The notes beneath the pieces were generated by a model, which saw only the letters and a program-made list of their open reading frames with translations, was not told the DNA's origin and ran no database searches. Shown piece by piece: positions 30,398 through 42,500 of a DNA stretch of 64,000 nt (the stretch's first letter is position 1; each line of letters opens with the position of its first letter). The stretch is from Brachycybe producta (taxonomy: Eukaryota; Arthropoda; Diplopoda; Playtdesmida; Andrognathidae). The position numbers and the translations under genes were made by a program. The stretch is from contig JAUPFP010000019.1 of assembly GCA_036925085.1 (NCBI GenBank), forward strand, positions 491,501 through 555,500. The letters run 5' to 3'.

Positions 30398-30600
30398 CAG
30401 GCAATTAGAAAACGGGACAAAAAGAAGTTGGCTCCGTCCCTTTTTATGACAAACGCAACCTCTAATTGGTTGGTTATGTAGTCTGACGTCACATGCTCCG
30501 CCCTTGTCAAAGTCGAACCACACAACAATCCAATTAGAAGTTGCTGGTCGTCATAAAAAGAGCGAAGCCAACTTCTGTTTGTACCGATTTCTAATTGCCC
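30398..30600. repeat. Palindromic MITE, family P
   Basis: CAGGCAATTAGAAAACGGGA at the left; gtaccgatttctaattgccc at the right. Confidence 0.84.
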
Positions 30601-30850
30601 GTCTTTTACACATAAAATGAACCTTGATTGGTGAAGATGAAAAGCGAAATCCTGGGAGTTATGTTTGTGTGGAAATAAAATAGGCCATTGGCAATAGTTT
30701 TGCTCCATTTGATTTTGGCCAATAGACAGGCAGATTAAAATACGTTATTCGTGCAGCATATAAAACCGCTCTTCAGAATCAATAGCATACTATACTACAC
30801 TACACTACACTACACAAAATACTGAAGCTTCTTTTCGGATTTTTATATAT
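30601..30850 (+). repeat. Repeat J
   Basis: Found inverted at 41440-41685: gattggtgaagatgaaaagc, gtttgtgtggaaataaaata and an actacactac run. Both copies adjoin a family P MITE, so P and J probably move or were copied together. Confidence 0.68.
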
Positions 30851-30859
30851 CCCTGCAGA

Positions 30860-30990
30860 GGACTTTTGCAAATTTTTTTATTCAGCCATGTTAATTATGC
30901 CACGTTGCATGCACCATACTCTAATAATTAAATTATTGCAAGCGTCCTCTTGTATATGGTGCACAGCATGGCATAATTAAAACATCATTA
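30860..30990. repeat. Family C fragment
   Basis: ttattcagccatgttaatta and gcaccatactctaataatta as in 1135-1195, without the minisatellite. Confidence 0.65.
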
Positions 30991-31020
30991 TTCGATCATC
31001 AATTTAACCAGCTTTTTGAA

Positions 31021-31224
31021 CAGGCAATTAGAAATCGGGACGAGCAGAAGTTGGCTACGCCCTTTTTATGACAACCGGCAACTTCTAATTGGTTTGTTGT
31101 GTGGTTCGACGCTAAAAAGGGCGGAGCATGTGACGTCAGACTACATAACCAACCAATTAGAAGTTGCCGGTTGTCTTAAAAAGGGCGGAGCCAACTTCTG
31201 CTCGTCCCGATTTCTAATTGCCTG
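31021..31224. repeat. Palindromic MITE, family P, best preserved copy
   Basis: Ends CAGGCAATTAGAAATCGGGA and TCCCGATTTCTAATTGCCTG, exact complements over 20 bp. The centre carries the only sizeable asymmetry (tgtgtggttcgacgctaaaa against gtgacgtcagactacataa). Confidence 0.9.
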
Positions 31225-31339
31225 TGCTGTTTGATGTCCCGTCTCTTGTTGTCATTCAACCTTTGAGGAGCGGACGTCGGACAGGCTTATCGGAGCAATC
31301 AGGCATTTTTCCGATTGACTGCTTAGTTTAAGGGTTGGT

Positions 31340-31690
31340 TTTTTTATGGAGCGGATTAACAGGATGAACCGATGAATGGATCAACATTTGGGGTAACTCT
31401 AAAACTCGAAACTGAATGCTTACATGTATAGAATTGGATGAACACTGTACTTTTTATACATCGGTTATTAGGAGGGGTTACACGTTCAATTGAGTTTGTT
31501 ATTGCAGGGAGAATGTAAAAAATTAATTCAATTTAAAACCATGATTTGTGGGTACTGCAGCACACATGTTAATAGTGTTCATCCCAACGTTTTGTGTTCA
31601 TCCATTTCTATATGCATTCTGTTTCAGGTTTTAGGATTACCCATGATGTTCATCCGTTCATTGGTTCATCCTTTTATCATGACCCGTTTT
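31340..31690. repeat. Foldback family E copy
   Basis: ttggggtaactctaaaactc on the left and ggttttaggattacccatga on the right, with ttggatgaacact and gtgttcatcc arms. Confidence 0.68.
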
Positions 31691-31848
31691 TTATGACGAA
31701 ACTCGATAAACGTCTACTAGTAAAAAACCGCACAAGAAAAAACAACCACAGAAATGATGGTTTTTTTCAAAAATTAAAAATCTCCCAAAAAAGTAAAATG
31801 ACAAATTTTAAAGAAAAACCGATAGGGTGGTAGAAAATTATTATTGTT

Positions 31849-32416
31849 ACTAGTGGGGTAACCCGTCAAAAAAGACGGGAGCAAAATTCACAGGCAATTG
31901 TGCCCAGCATTAGAATTTCTTTTCCTCCGCCCTTTTATGACGTCAGAAATTAGAAATTGATGACGTTCATAAAAGGGTGGAGCAAAAGAAATTTTAATGC
32001 TCGGCACAATTGCCTGTGATAAATTCTAGTTTAATTTTGCTACTATTATCCCCTCCCCTTTTTTATATTTGAAAGAAAAAATGAGATTTTCATTTTCTCT
32101 GGCGTGTGCATGCACGTCGTTTTTTCCTTTTTTTACTCCTTTCATTTCAATTTCAGTTTCCCCTTCCCCCTTTTTTCCCCTCCATGTTTCCCTCTGCCCC
32201 TCTACACTTTTCAACCTTTTCCCCTCTCCAATTGAGTATCATGGGGTTCTTGGATGGGAAGAACGCAACATTATGTTAACCTTGAGAAAAAAAGCGGTTC
32301 ATTTATTCATTTAAATTTATAGAAATTCCGGCGTGGTTCAAGGTTTTTGTCCATAATTGTTTGTACAGCGTTACTCACAGAATCACAGAATCCCAGACCT
32401 GGCTTAATTTATATAT
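31849..32416 (+). repeat. Family B repeat, long copy
   Basis: ACTAGTGGGGTAACCCGTCA start, a nested P-like foldback (31885-32015, tccgcccttttatgacgtca and complement), the pyrimidine tract, and the cccagacctggcttaattta end. Confidence 0.78.
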
Positions 32417-32665
32417 ACTAGTGGGGTAACCCGTCATAAATGACGGGAGCAAAATTCACAGGCAATTGTGCCTAGCATTAGAATTTCTTTTCCTCCGCCC
32501 TTTTATGACGTCAGACCAAGTAACAAACCAATTAGAAATTGATGACGTTCATAAAAGGGCGAAGCAAAAGAAATTCTAATGCTGGGCACAATTGCCTGTG
32601 ATAAATTCTAGTTTAATTTTGCTACTATTATCCCCTCCCCTTTTTATATTTGAAAGAAAATGAGT
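32417..32665 (+). repeat. Family B repeat, cut by Gypsy sequence
   Basis: Directly follows the previous copy in tandem and stops inside tgagtttttcatttcc, where retroelement coding sequence begins. Confidence 0.75.
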
Positions 32666-33045
32666 TTTTCATTTCCAATTCTAACTTTGTATGATCCGGA
32701 GGCAGAAATTGCCTTGCACACTGATGCTTGTGACTACCAGATTGGTGTCATCATTTATCAGTATGCGAAAAATGAAAGGAAACCTGGAGTTCTAGGTTAC
32801 TATAGCCGAAAACTCGAGGGAGCTGAACGAAACTACGGAACGACTGAAAAAGAATGTCTTGCAATCGTTTATGGCATTGAAAAAGCCAGACCGTATGTTT
32901 TCAACCGAAAATTCAAGATATTTACCGATCATAAGGCCCTGTGTTATTTAAAAACAGCACAGAATCTAGATGGCCGATTGGGTAAATGGCAGATGAAACT
33001 ACAGCCATATGATTATGAGGTAGTTTACAAAAAGGTAAAACGCAC
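32666..33045 (+). pseudogene. Gypsy RNase H remnant
   Basis: Contains HTDACDYQIG, TTEKECLAI and FTDHKALCYL, which carry the acidic catalytic residues of retroelement RNase H. The frame breaks near 33030 by a one-base change; the domain's end (VDADCVSRY) is read in the next frame. The first residues of the open frame come from family B sequence. Confidence 0.82.
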
Positions 33046-35781
33046 GTGGACGCCGATTGTGTTTCACGTTACGAGAGCAACGTTCCTGCTAATTGGAAGC
33101 AGAAGAATGGGGAGATGGAAGCTCTCGAAGACCTTCACATCTTTACTGTCTACAACGATTTCCAGTGGGAACGGGAGCAATCCCTTGATGAAGAACTTCT
33201 CCTCATCAAAGAATCACTCCAGAAAGATCGACTGCATCCCTATCACAAGAAGTTTGCGATAGTGGATGGCGTTTTATACCACATGAAGTATGAAGACACC
33301 GTGCCAGTACTAACGTGTACTGTGCCCCGACAATTGAGAATTGGGATTCTCGAGATGCTCCATGATGTGCCTGAGGCTGGACATTTCCGATTCACCAAAA
33401 CGATGAAGAGAATCCAGAAGAGATTCTACTGGAAAACAATGAAAACAGACGTCGCCGACTATGTCAGGTCGTGCCACATCTGTCAGAGAACCAAACTGTC
33501 GCATCAGAAAGTACCTGGATTGTTACAACCAATCATTGTGGGAAAACCGACAGAGTGTTGGGGGATGGACTATATTGGTCCTCTTCCGAAGTCAATCGGA
33601 GGAGTTCAACATATTTTGATTGCAGTGGACTATGCGACGAAGTATTGCATCGCCAAAGCAGTGGCAAGAGCAACCGCTCAGGCAGCAATTGCCTTCGTCA
33701 AGGATAAAATTGTAAACGAATTTGGAGTTCCTCAGAAGATCATCACTGATCGAGGACCCCAATTTTTGAGTAATGAGACTCAAGCATTTTTCAAGACCTA
33801 CGCAATCCAGCATGCTGCCACGACCGCCTATCATCCACAAGCTGATGGGTTGGCGGAAAGAACGAATCATACAGTCATGGAAGTGGTGAAACATCACTTG
33901 GATGTCCTTCAGCAACAGGCTGACTGGAAAAACAAATTAGGTGACACGGTTATGGCCTACAATCTTGTAGAGCATAACTCAACGAAATTTTCGCCATATC
34001 GATTGATGTTCGGGCGCGAGCCCAGGACCACGTTGGATAACATGATGCCACGCGCTCCTATCGTGCCACCGCCCGTAACAGACGAAGCAGAGCAGTCCGA
34101 TCCAGCTTTGGATGCTGCTAAAAAGAATATCGAAGCTGCCCAGGAGGTGCAGAAAAGAAATTACGACGAGAAGCATCATACGATTCCGGACTATAAACCG
34201 GGTCAGAAAGTGCTGATAAGAGATCGTGTGTCAAAGCCAGGAATGGCCCAGAAACTCATCTGGCCATACAAGGAACCCTGCCTTGTCACAAAGAAGATAA
34301 CCGATTTAGTCTACGAGATCGAGTACGTCACTCGATCTGGTCTGATTATGAAAGACACCGTCAATGTTCAGCAAATGAGACCCTATTTCGAGGCCAATGA
34401 CCTGAGGGCTCCTCAAACAAACTTACCTGATGACATTGAAGAAACTACCAGCGCCAAGGAAGAATCCGACGCTGATGAAGAAATTATTGACGAAGCAGAC
34501 GACAACTTACCTGTTGAGAGTACTCCAGAAGTTCATCGTGAAGAAGAAGAAGTTATCCCCGATGCCAGCCAAGAAACTCATCCGGAAACTTCTGAAAAAG
34601 AAGAAGAGAAAGTTCCAGAAATTCCTCTGGAACCACCTAAAAGGAAACGCGGGAGACCAAAGAAAACTGCTCCAAAAGAACCAGTCCAATTGGATTCCCG
34701 TATGCAAACACGTGGTGGAGAGAAGAAGAATTATGCAAAAGCTAATTTACCGCCAAGATGGGCGAAATTTGGCGTTAAAACGACCAAATTAGACCCAGAG
34801 AGTCAAGAAAAAGCATCAAGGGATGCAGAAATTCGAATTTGCCGCCTTGCGCAGCGCCGCCTGGTGGGAGAAATCGAGAGAAGAGAAAAAGAAGAGAAAC
34901 CGGAAGTAGCTAATAGCTCCGCCTCTTCTAACCTGGAAATTAGACTTGGCAACCCCTTAGAACCACGTGGAGACGCCGCCGCCATTTTGGACGCCACTTT
35001 TGAATTTGTTTCAACAGGAGACGGACGCGAAGCCAAAGTTTCGCGATTTTCTAAAGTGTCACGTGTTAGAAAGTTTAATTGTAAGAAGAAAATGCAACGA
35101 TCGTCTGGGGAGGAATCGAACAGCCGCGAGGCTATGGACCTTTCAGTCTTCTGTAATGAAGACACCATAATCCTCGGAGATGAAGGAGAAAAGGAAACCA
35201 GGGATGGAGACGCTGCCAGTGCAGAGAAGCCTTCCGGCAGCAATGCCCTGCCGTCTCCAAAGGATGAACTAGACTCAGGCAACTCTTCCAAGAAACGTAA
35301 GAGCCCCGAATCAGGAGAGGAGAATGCCCAAGAAGACGATGCTAAGGACAAGGAAGACCTTCCCGGCAGCGATGCCGCATCGTCAGCATCTCCACAGAGA
35401 GAAGCCTCCAGTGAAAGAAAAATCCTGGACGCAGAAAACGAGTTCTACGATATCCTCTCACAAATGAACGCATCGGCATCGAGACCTAGCGATTACGAGA
35501 TGGAAGACCGGATCGCAAGACGGCAAAGCCAGGAGGCTTGGAGGGAAGCATCGCCCGAGGGTCCCGTGATTATGATCCCGACCACCTTCACTGAGGAAGA
35601 CCTCCGCCGGGATCAAGAGACTTCGCCACCTCGACCAGCCATGGATGTCCCGAAGCCAAGGAGAAGAAAGCGACGTCACCGACCCAGCACTAACCGAGCC
35701 CGGAACGAGTCCCGAGTCGCCAGGTGTTGGCAACCCGTAAGTCCGGAGACGTCCGACGGAACAGAATCGTCGCCGGACTAG
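33046..35781 (+). CDS. Gypsy integrase plus long C-terminal domain X
   Basis: 911 codons. HHCC zinc-binding region at about residues 105-150 (HDVPEAGHF ... CHICQRTK). Catalytic core: Asp in GMDYIG (about 172), Asp in ITDRGPQF (about 236) and Glu in AERTNH (about 272), all present. A basic C-terminal module follows (KPGQKVLIRD). From about 450 to 540 the chain is very acidic, then KRKRGRPKK at about 535-545 is an AT-hook-like motif. The last 330 residues (domain X) include AEIRICRLAQRRLV and serine/acid-rich repeats and resemble the C-terminal half of the ORF at 60383-63673. No ATG need be used in vivo: this is the 3' part of a pol frame. Confidence 0.87.
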   Translation: MDADCVSRYESNVPANWKQKNGEMEALEDLHIFTVYNDFQWEREQSLDEELLLIKESLQKDRLHPYHKKFAIVDGVLYHMKYEDTVPVLTCTVPRQLRIGILEMLHDVPEAGHFRFTKTMKRIQKRFYWKTMKTDVADYVRSCHICQRTKLSHQKVPGLLQPIIVGKPTECWGMDYIGPLPKSIGGVQHILIAVDYATKYCIAKAVARATAQAAIAFVKDKIVNEFGVPQKIITDRGPQFLSNETQAFFKTYAIQHAATTAYHPQADGLAERTNHTVMEVVKHHLDVLQQQADWKNKLGDTVMAYNLVEHNSTKFSPYRLMFGREPRTTLDNMMPRAPIVPPPVTDEAEQSDPALDAAKKNIEAAQEVQKRNYDEKHHTIPDYKPGQKVLIRDRVSKPGMAQKLIWPYKEPCLVTKKITDLVYEIEYVTRSGLIMKDTVNVQQMRPYFEANDLRAPQTNLPDDIEETTSAKEESDADEEIIDEADDNLPVESTPEVHREEEEVIPDASQETHPETSEKEEEKVPEIPLEPPKRKRGRPKKTAPKEPVQLDSRMQTRGGEKKNYAKANLPPRWAKFGVKTTKLDPESQEKASRDAEIRICRLAQRRLVGEIERREKEEKPEVANSSASSNLEIRLGNPLEPRGDAAAILDATFEFVSTGDGREAKVSRFSKVSRVRKFNCKKKMQRSSGEESNSREAMDLSVFCNEDTIILGDEGEKETRDGDAASAEKPSGSNALPSPKDELDSGNSSKKRKSPESGEENAQEDDAKDKEDLPGSDAASSASPQREASSERKILDAENEFYDILSQMNASASRPSDYEMEDRIARRQSQEAWREASPEGPVIMIPTTFTEEDLRRDQETSPPRPAMDVPKPRRRKRRHRPSTNRARNESRVARCWQPVSPETSDGTESSPD

Positions 35782-36005
35782 TAGCGCGATTTATGTCATA
35801 AAATCCTAGTTGTGTAAATTTAATTATATTGTTTTTTTTTTGAAGAAATTGTATCTTTGTCAAAACGTAATCAAATGTTATTTTTCGAAACGTTTTTGTT
35901 TTTTTTAAAATACCTGTGATACCCCTGGGATTTATTAATTTAGATCCAGTCGGGGGGAGGGGGATTTTTAGGAAAATTGTCTTGGGAAGTAGGGTACTTC
36001 CCGCT

Positions 36006-36017
36006 TAGTCGGGGGAG
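36006..36017 (+). promoter_or_regulatory. Polypurine tract of Gypsy element 1
   Basis: tcgggggag lies directly before the LTR start TGAGACG. A second purine run, cggggggaggggga, lies about 60 bp upstream. Confidence 0.7.
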
Positions 36018-37806
<1,789 letters not shown>

Positions 37807-38236
37807 ATAAAATATAATAATAATAATATATATAATATAATTTTTTAAAAAAATAATATTAATTTTGCTGGCATCAAGTGCTTTTTGGTAACTTATGCTG
37901 GCTGAAAGTTGGTGTAAAACAGCAAAAGAAATTAACAGTAATACATTTACTTGTAGACAAAAATGAAAACTGAACAAAGAGAAATTTTTGTAATAAAGAT
38001 TATGTACAAATTTGAAGAGGAACGGAAGTTCTTGTTTTTTTTTAGTTAATTACTTTTAATGGCCTTGCACATTATTTTTCCCCGGCCATTTTTTCCCAGG
38101 CAGCTCCTGCTCTCTTTCACAAGGCTCTCGAGCTGATTGCTGATGTTACTGTATTGAATTGAATTGAAATTCATGTTTGTCTTTGAACTGATTTATGTGT
38201 TTATGTCCATACATACCCAAAATAACACTACTACTG
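37807..38236. other. Intergenic, downstream of gene A
   Basis: AT-rich, no recognisable feature. Should contain the gene A 3' UTR. Confidence 0.45.
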
Positions 38237-38413
38237 TTATGCGTTGGCTCTATGCAATAGACCGATCCTAACTTGGAGCCAATGTTGAACTCCTTGTGAG
38301 GCAACGTTAGAGTATAATGAAGGTTCGTCACTTAGATAATCAGTTGCAGCCCCCACCAAGAAATACGTATTTGTCTCTTTACTTTTGCGAAATGCTGGCC
38401 CACCTCCAGTATG
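38237..38413 (-). CDS. Gene A exon 13, domain 2 C-terminal exon
   Basis: Acceptor caactttag, phase 0, 58 codons then TAA. Begins HTGGGPAFRK (Ser195 is Gly) and ends IGLLHRANA. Contains YSNVASQGVQHWL, typical of the C-terminal helix. Confidence 0.84.
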   Translation of the reverse strand, partial: HTGGGPAFRKSKETNTYFLVGAATDYLSDEPSLYSNVASQGVQHWLQVRIGLLHRANA

Positions 38414-39436
38414 CTAAAGTTGATAAAAGAAAACATATTTAATGTATCCCATATGAACAAAGTGGTGCATGTACATTGTACACTTAGCAGTAAATTGTGG
38501 CCAACACCAATGCGAAGTAACTTGCTTTATGATGGCCAACACTGTTGAGGAGTAATTTCCACCATGCTGGACAACATTGTTGGGAAGTAATTTCCTCCAT
38601 GCTAGGCAACACTGTTGGTAATTTCCCCCATTATATACATATATGTGTATATGTATATATGTATATACATATATATACATATATATACATATACATATAC
38701 ATATATATACATATACATATATATACATATATACTGTATACTGTGAGCTTTTGACATCGACCATTTTATTTTACCAACCTTTAGATGACATCTTCTATAC
38801 CTCGATTCTTCTCTGAACCGCGCGGTGCCCGCACGGAGAAGATTTGAGCTGCAGAGAGAGTTGGATGGAGATGGATTGTGGTCACCCTTCTACATGGGGG
38901 TGAAATCTATGCAGCAGAGTGGCGGCCATCCCTCTCTCTTCCGGTCGATGCTGATATACATCTTCTCCTTTCAGTACATTGACAAGAGAAGATGTTGTAG
39001 CTGCTAAGGAATCGTATACCTCCTGCCTTATGTTGTCTCCGGCTCCTGCAGAGAAGTTGATTACAGAAACATAAAGACCACGCTGTTTCTTATTATAATG
39101 ACTTTATTCATCATTTGTATAGAAACACAGAACACAAAGATGAATATATTATACTAACGGTGTGTCCTCATGCCCATATTGCGGTACGGATAAAATCTAC
39201 GTAATACAAAGGCAAGGACAAGAACTAACTACAAAGAGGAGCATGGCCCTTTTATACCTTGGACCTGCGTACACCTGCGAGGTGTTACCAGGTCCAAGTG
39301 ACCATGGTCCTATGTGTATTAATCCACCGCTTGGGTATGAGTCAGAAAGGTGAGTCAGAGGGGAGAGAGGGACGGTTGAGAGTTGTTTACCCCCGGGCTA
39401 TGGTTTTGGCAGGATCACGAATTACAGGGTGTTACA

Positions 39437-39503
<67 letters not shown>

Positions 39504-42500
39504 ATCGCTAAACTCCAAAACCGTTTGACCGATCGCCATGAAAATTAGCACGTATATGTATTTTTTTCATGGAGAAGGTTTTTATGCTATCCGCTTTGTT
39601 GTAAGTCGCCACCAGATGGCGCTACAGTATGTCAACTTCTATACCGTTCAACCGATCGCCATGAAAATTGGCAGACGTTTTCCTGCCAGTGCCATATGCA
39701 CTGGCAGGACAATGTCTGCTGGGTCCTATATATATATATACTAGTGGGGTAACCCATCATAAATGACGGGAGCAAAATTCACAGGCAATTGTGCACAGCA
39801 TTAGAATTTCTTTTCCTCCGCCCTTTTATGACATCACACCAAGTAACAAACCAATTAGAAATTGATGACGTTCATAAAAGGGCTGAGCAAAAAAAATTCT
39901 GATGCTGGGCACAATTGCCCGTGATAAACTGTAGTTTAATTTTGCTACTATTATCCCCTCCCCTTTTTTATATTTGAAAGAGAAAATGAGCTTTTCATTT
40001 TCTCTGGTGGCGCATGTGCATCGTTTGTTTCTTTTTTTTTACTCGTTTCATTTCAATTTCAGTCACCCCTCCCTTTTTTTCTTCCTCCACGTTTCTCTCT
40101 CCCCCTCTACATTTCATAAACCTTTTCCCCTTTCCAATTTAATCTCATGGGGTTCTTGGATGGGAAGGGTGCAACATATAGTTGACCTTGAGAAAAAAAA
40201 AAAGCAGTTCATTTATTCAAATTTATATAAATTCCGATGTTACACACACACAGACCTGGGATATTATATATATAATATATATAACCGAAATTCTGTCCCA
40301 TTGTTTGCACAATAGTGTGTGTGGGGCAAGTCGATTTAGGGCAAGTGTCCATTTAGAGCAAATGTTTCTTTAGGGCAAATAGTTTTAAGGCTTTAGGACA
40401 AATGTCTATATACCGGATATGACATGTTTTCATATCTATTATCTATGTATTCATAAAAATAAAAGCTGTATGCATAATTCATATTCAAGCAAGAAGAACG
40501 GGGTGACAGGGGTATCTTCATATTTTGCCCTGGGCAATGCCGGGTAACTCAGCTAGTTTTAATATAAAAACCCAATAACTACTGGCTAAGATATTCAAAC
40601 CTTATATGCATAGCTTTCTGAAAAAACATTGTTTTGTTGCAAGTCAATCAAATGTCACCAGAGCCCACCAGAACCATAACACACGCACATGCACATGCAT
40701 GGTGATCCGATTTCTGAAAACACCTGTGGCCTAGAGGCTAGTGCACATTTAGTCAGCTAATTTTACGTGTAAATCACAAGTAGCAACAAACAAAAACATT
40801 AAAGATACCAGTGTGATTCATTGTGGGACTTTGCATTTGCATTCATCGAAACTGTGGAGCAAAAATAACGGTGGCGGTGTCTGAACACCATGCTAAGAAT
40901 CAATGTTCTGCTAAAAACGAACACTTTTAGTGGTGACACAAAGTGTTTCGCGTGTAGCAGTTCTTACACTCCGAATGCTGAGGTTCTCATTATAAACGAT
41001 TCAAACATGCCTTTTCAATACAATATTTTAAACAATCACTTGCCTTTCTATTACGAACATTATTCACTTGGGCGATTAAATGAATGGCATAGCTCTGATC
41101 GTCAGGTTTGTGAAGAGTGACATCTATTAGAAAATAAAATTTTATGTTAATGAAATGTTGTATTGAGAAAAAAACGTGAAAAAGGAAAAAAATATTAACA
41201 CAAAATATCAATACAAAATCAATATATGCAGTTGTTATTCAGGTGAGTTAAGTGATTGTCCTAAACCACAGTCTAGTGATATTCATAAAGCACTATACAT
41301 AGGTAGGGCTCATCACTCTAGGAAAATTAGGGAGATTTTTTGCTAGGACAGATTCATATTATTGGTCTTATTTCCTAGACAATGGAACTCTCTTCCTGAG
41401 GAAGTGGTGAATGGGGGATAATTTTGTTTTGTGGGGGCTATATAAATATCCGAAAAGGAGCTTTAGTATTTTGTGTAGTATAGTATAGTATAGTATGCTA
41501 TTGATTTTTGAAGAGCAGGTTTTATATGCTGCACGAATAAAGTATTTTATTCTGCCTGTCTATTGGCGAAAATCCAATGGAGCAAAGCTATTGCCAATGA
41601 CCTATTTTATAGCCACACAAACATAACTCTCAGGATTTCGCTTTTCATCTTCACCAATCAAGATTCATGTATGTATAAAAGATGGGCAATTAGAAGTCGG
41701 GAGAAACAGAAGTTGGCTTCGCCCTTTTTATGACGACCGGCAACTTCTAATTGGTTTGTTGTGTGGTTCAACGTTGAAAAGGGCGGAACCAACTTCTGTT
41801 TGTCCCGTTTTCTAATTGCCTGTATCAGAATTCGAGTAGAGGAGTATACTTTGGGGCGGGGGTAGGGGGTTGTTGCCAATGTCTGTTGTGTCTGTCTGAT
41901 GAAGTTCATTTATAGAAAATCAACTGATTTTTAATTTTTAAAATTATATTAATCACTTATTTTAAATGTTAAAAATCGTTTTGGTAATCGTTGAATAATT
42001 CTTCACAATATTTTGACAAGAAATTTCTGGAAGTAATGGTCTCTCTTTAAATGAAAAACAAAATCTGGAATTATTATTTTTTGAATAGAAAGCAAAATAT
42101 GTAATTTAAATTAATCTGCTCTGTATACTTTCCATACCTTTATAAACATTTAACCAGGCTGCAATTCTGGCAGTTTGGCCATAAGGAACATAATTTTCAG
42201 GTGGCATGCAAATAGGGCGCACATAGTCATCCACAGATTCCACAGGAATCCCTTCGCTCAGTGTAAACAGACTAACTCCAAACAATGCATTGCCCTCAAT
42301 ATTAATAATAGTTTTACTGTAGAGCGTTCTTCCTCTTCTAGTGAACATGGGATCTCCAAATTTAACAGTGATATAATTGGTGATAGGTTGCATTTGTCCA
42401 TCAGAGCTTTTATGAAAAAAAAAAAGTTTGTTATTTTTTTCAGTATTTTTTTTATTAATGTATATAGCAAAATAGAATGACAAAAGAATAACATATTTTA

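Noticed and set aside
34803..35351. Ser-rich minus-strand frame inside the Gypsy pol tail
   Set aside because: Shadow of an intact sense ORF; no domain or start context.
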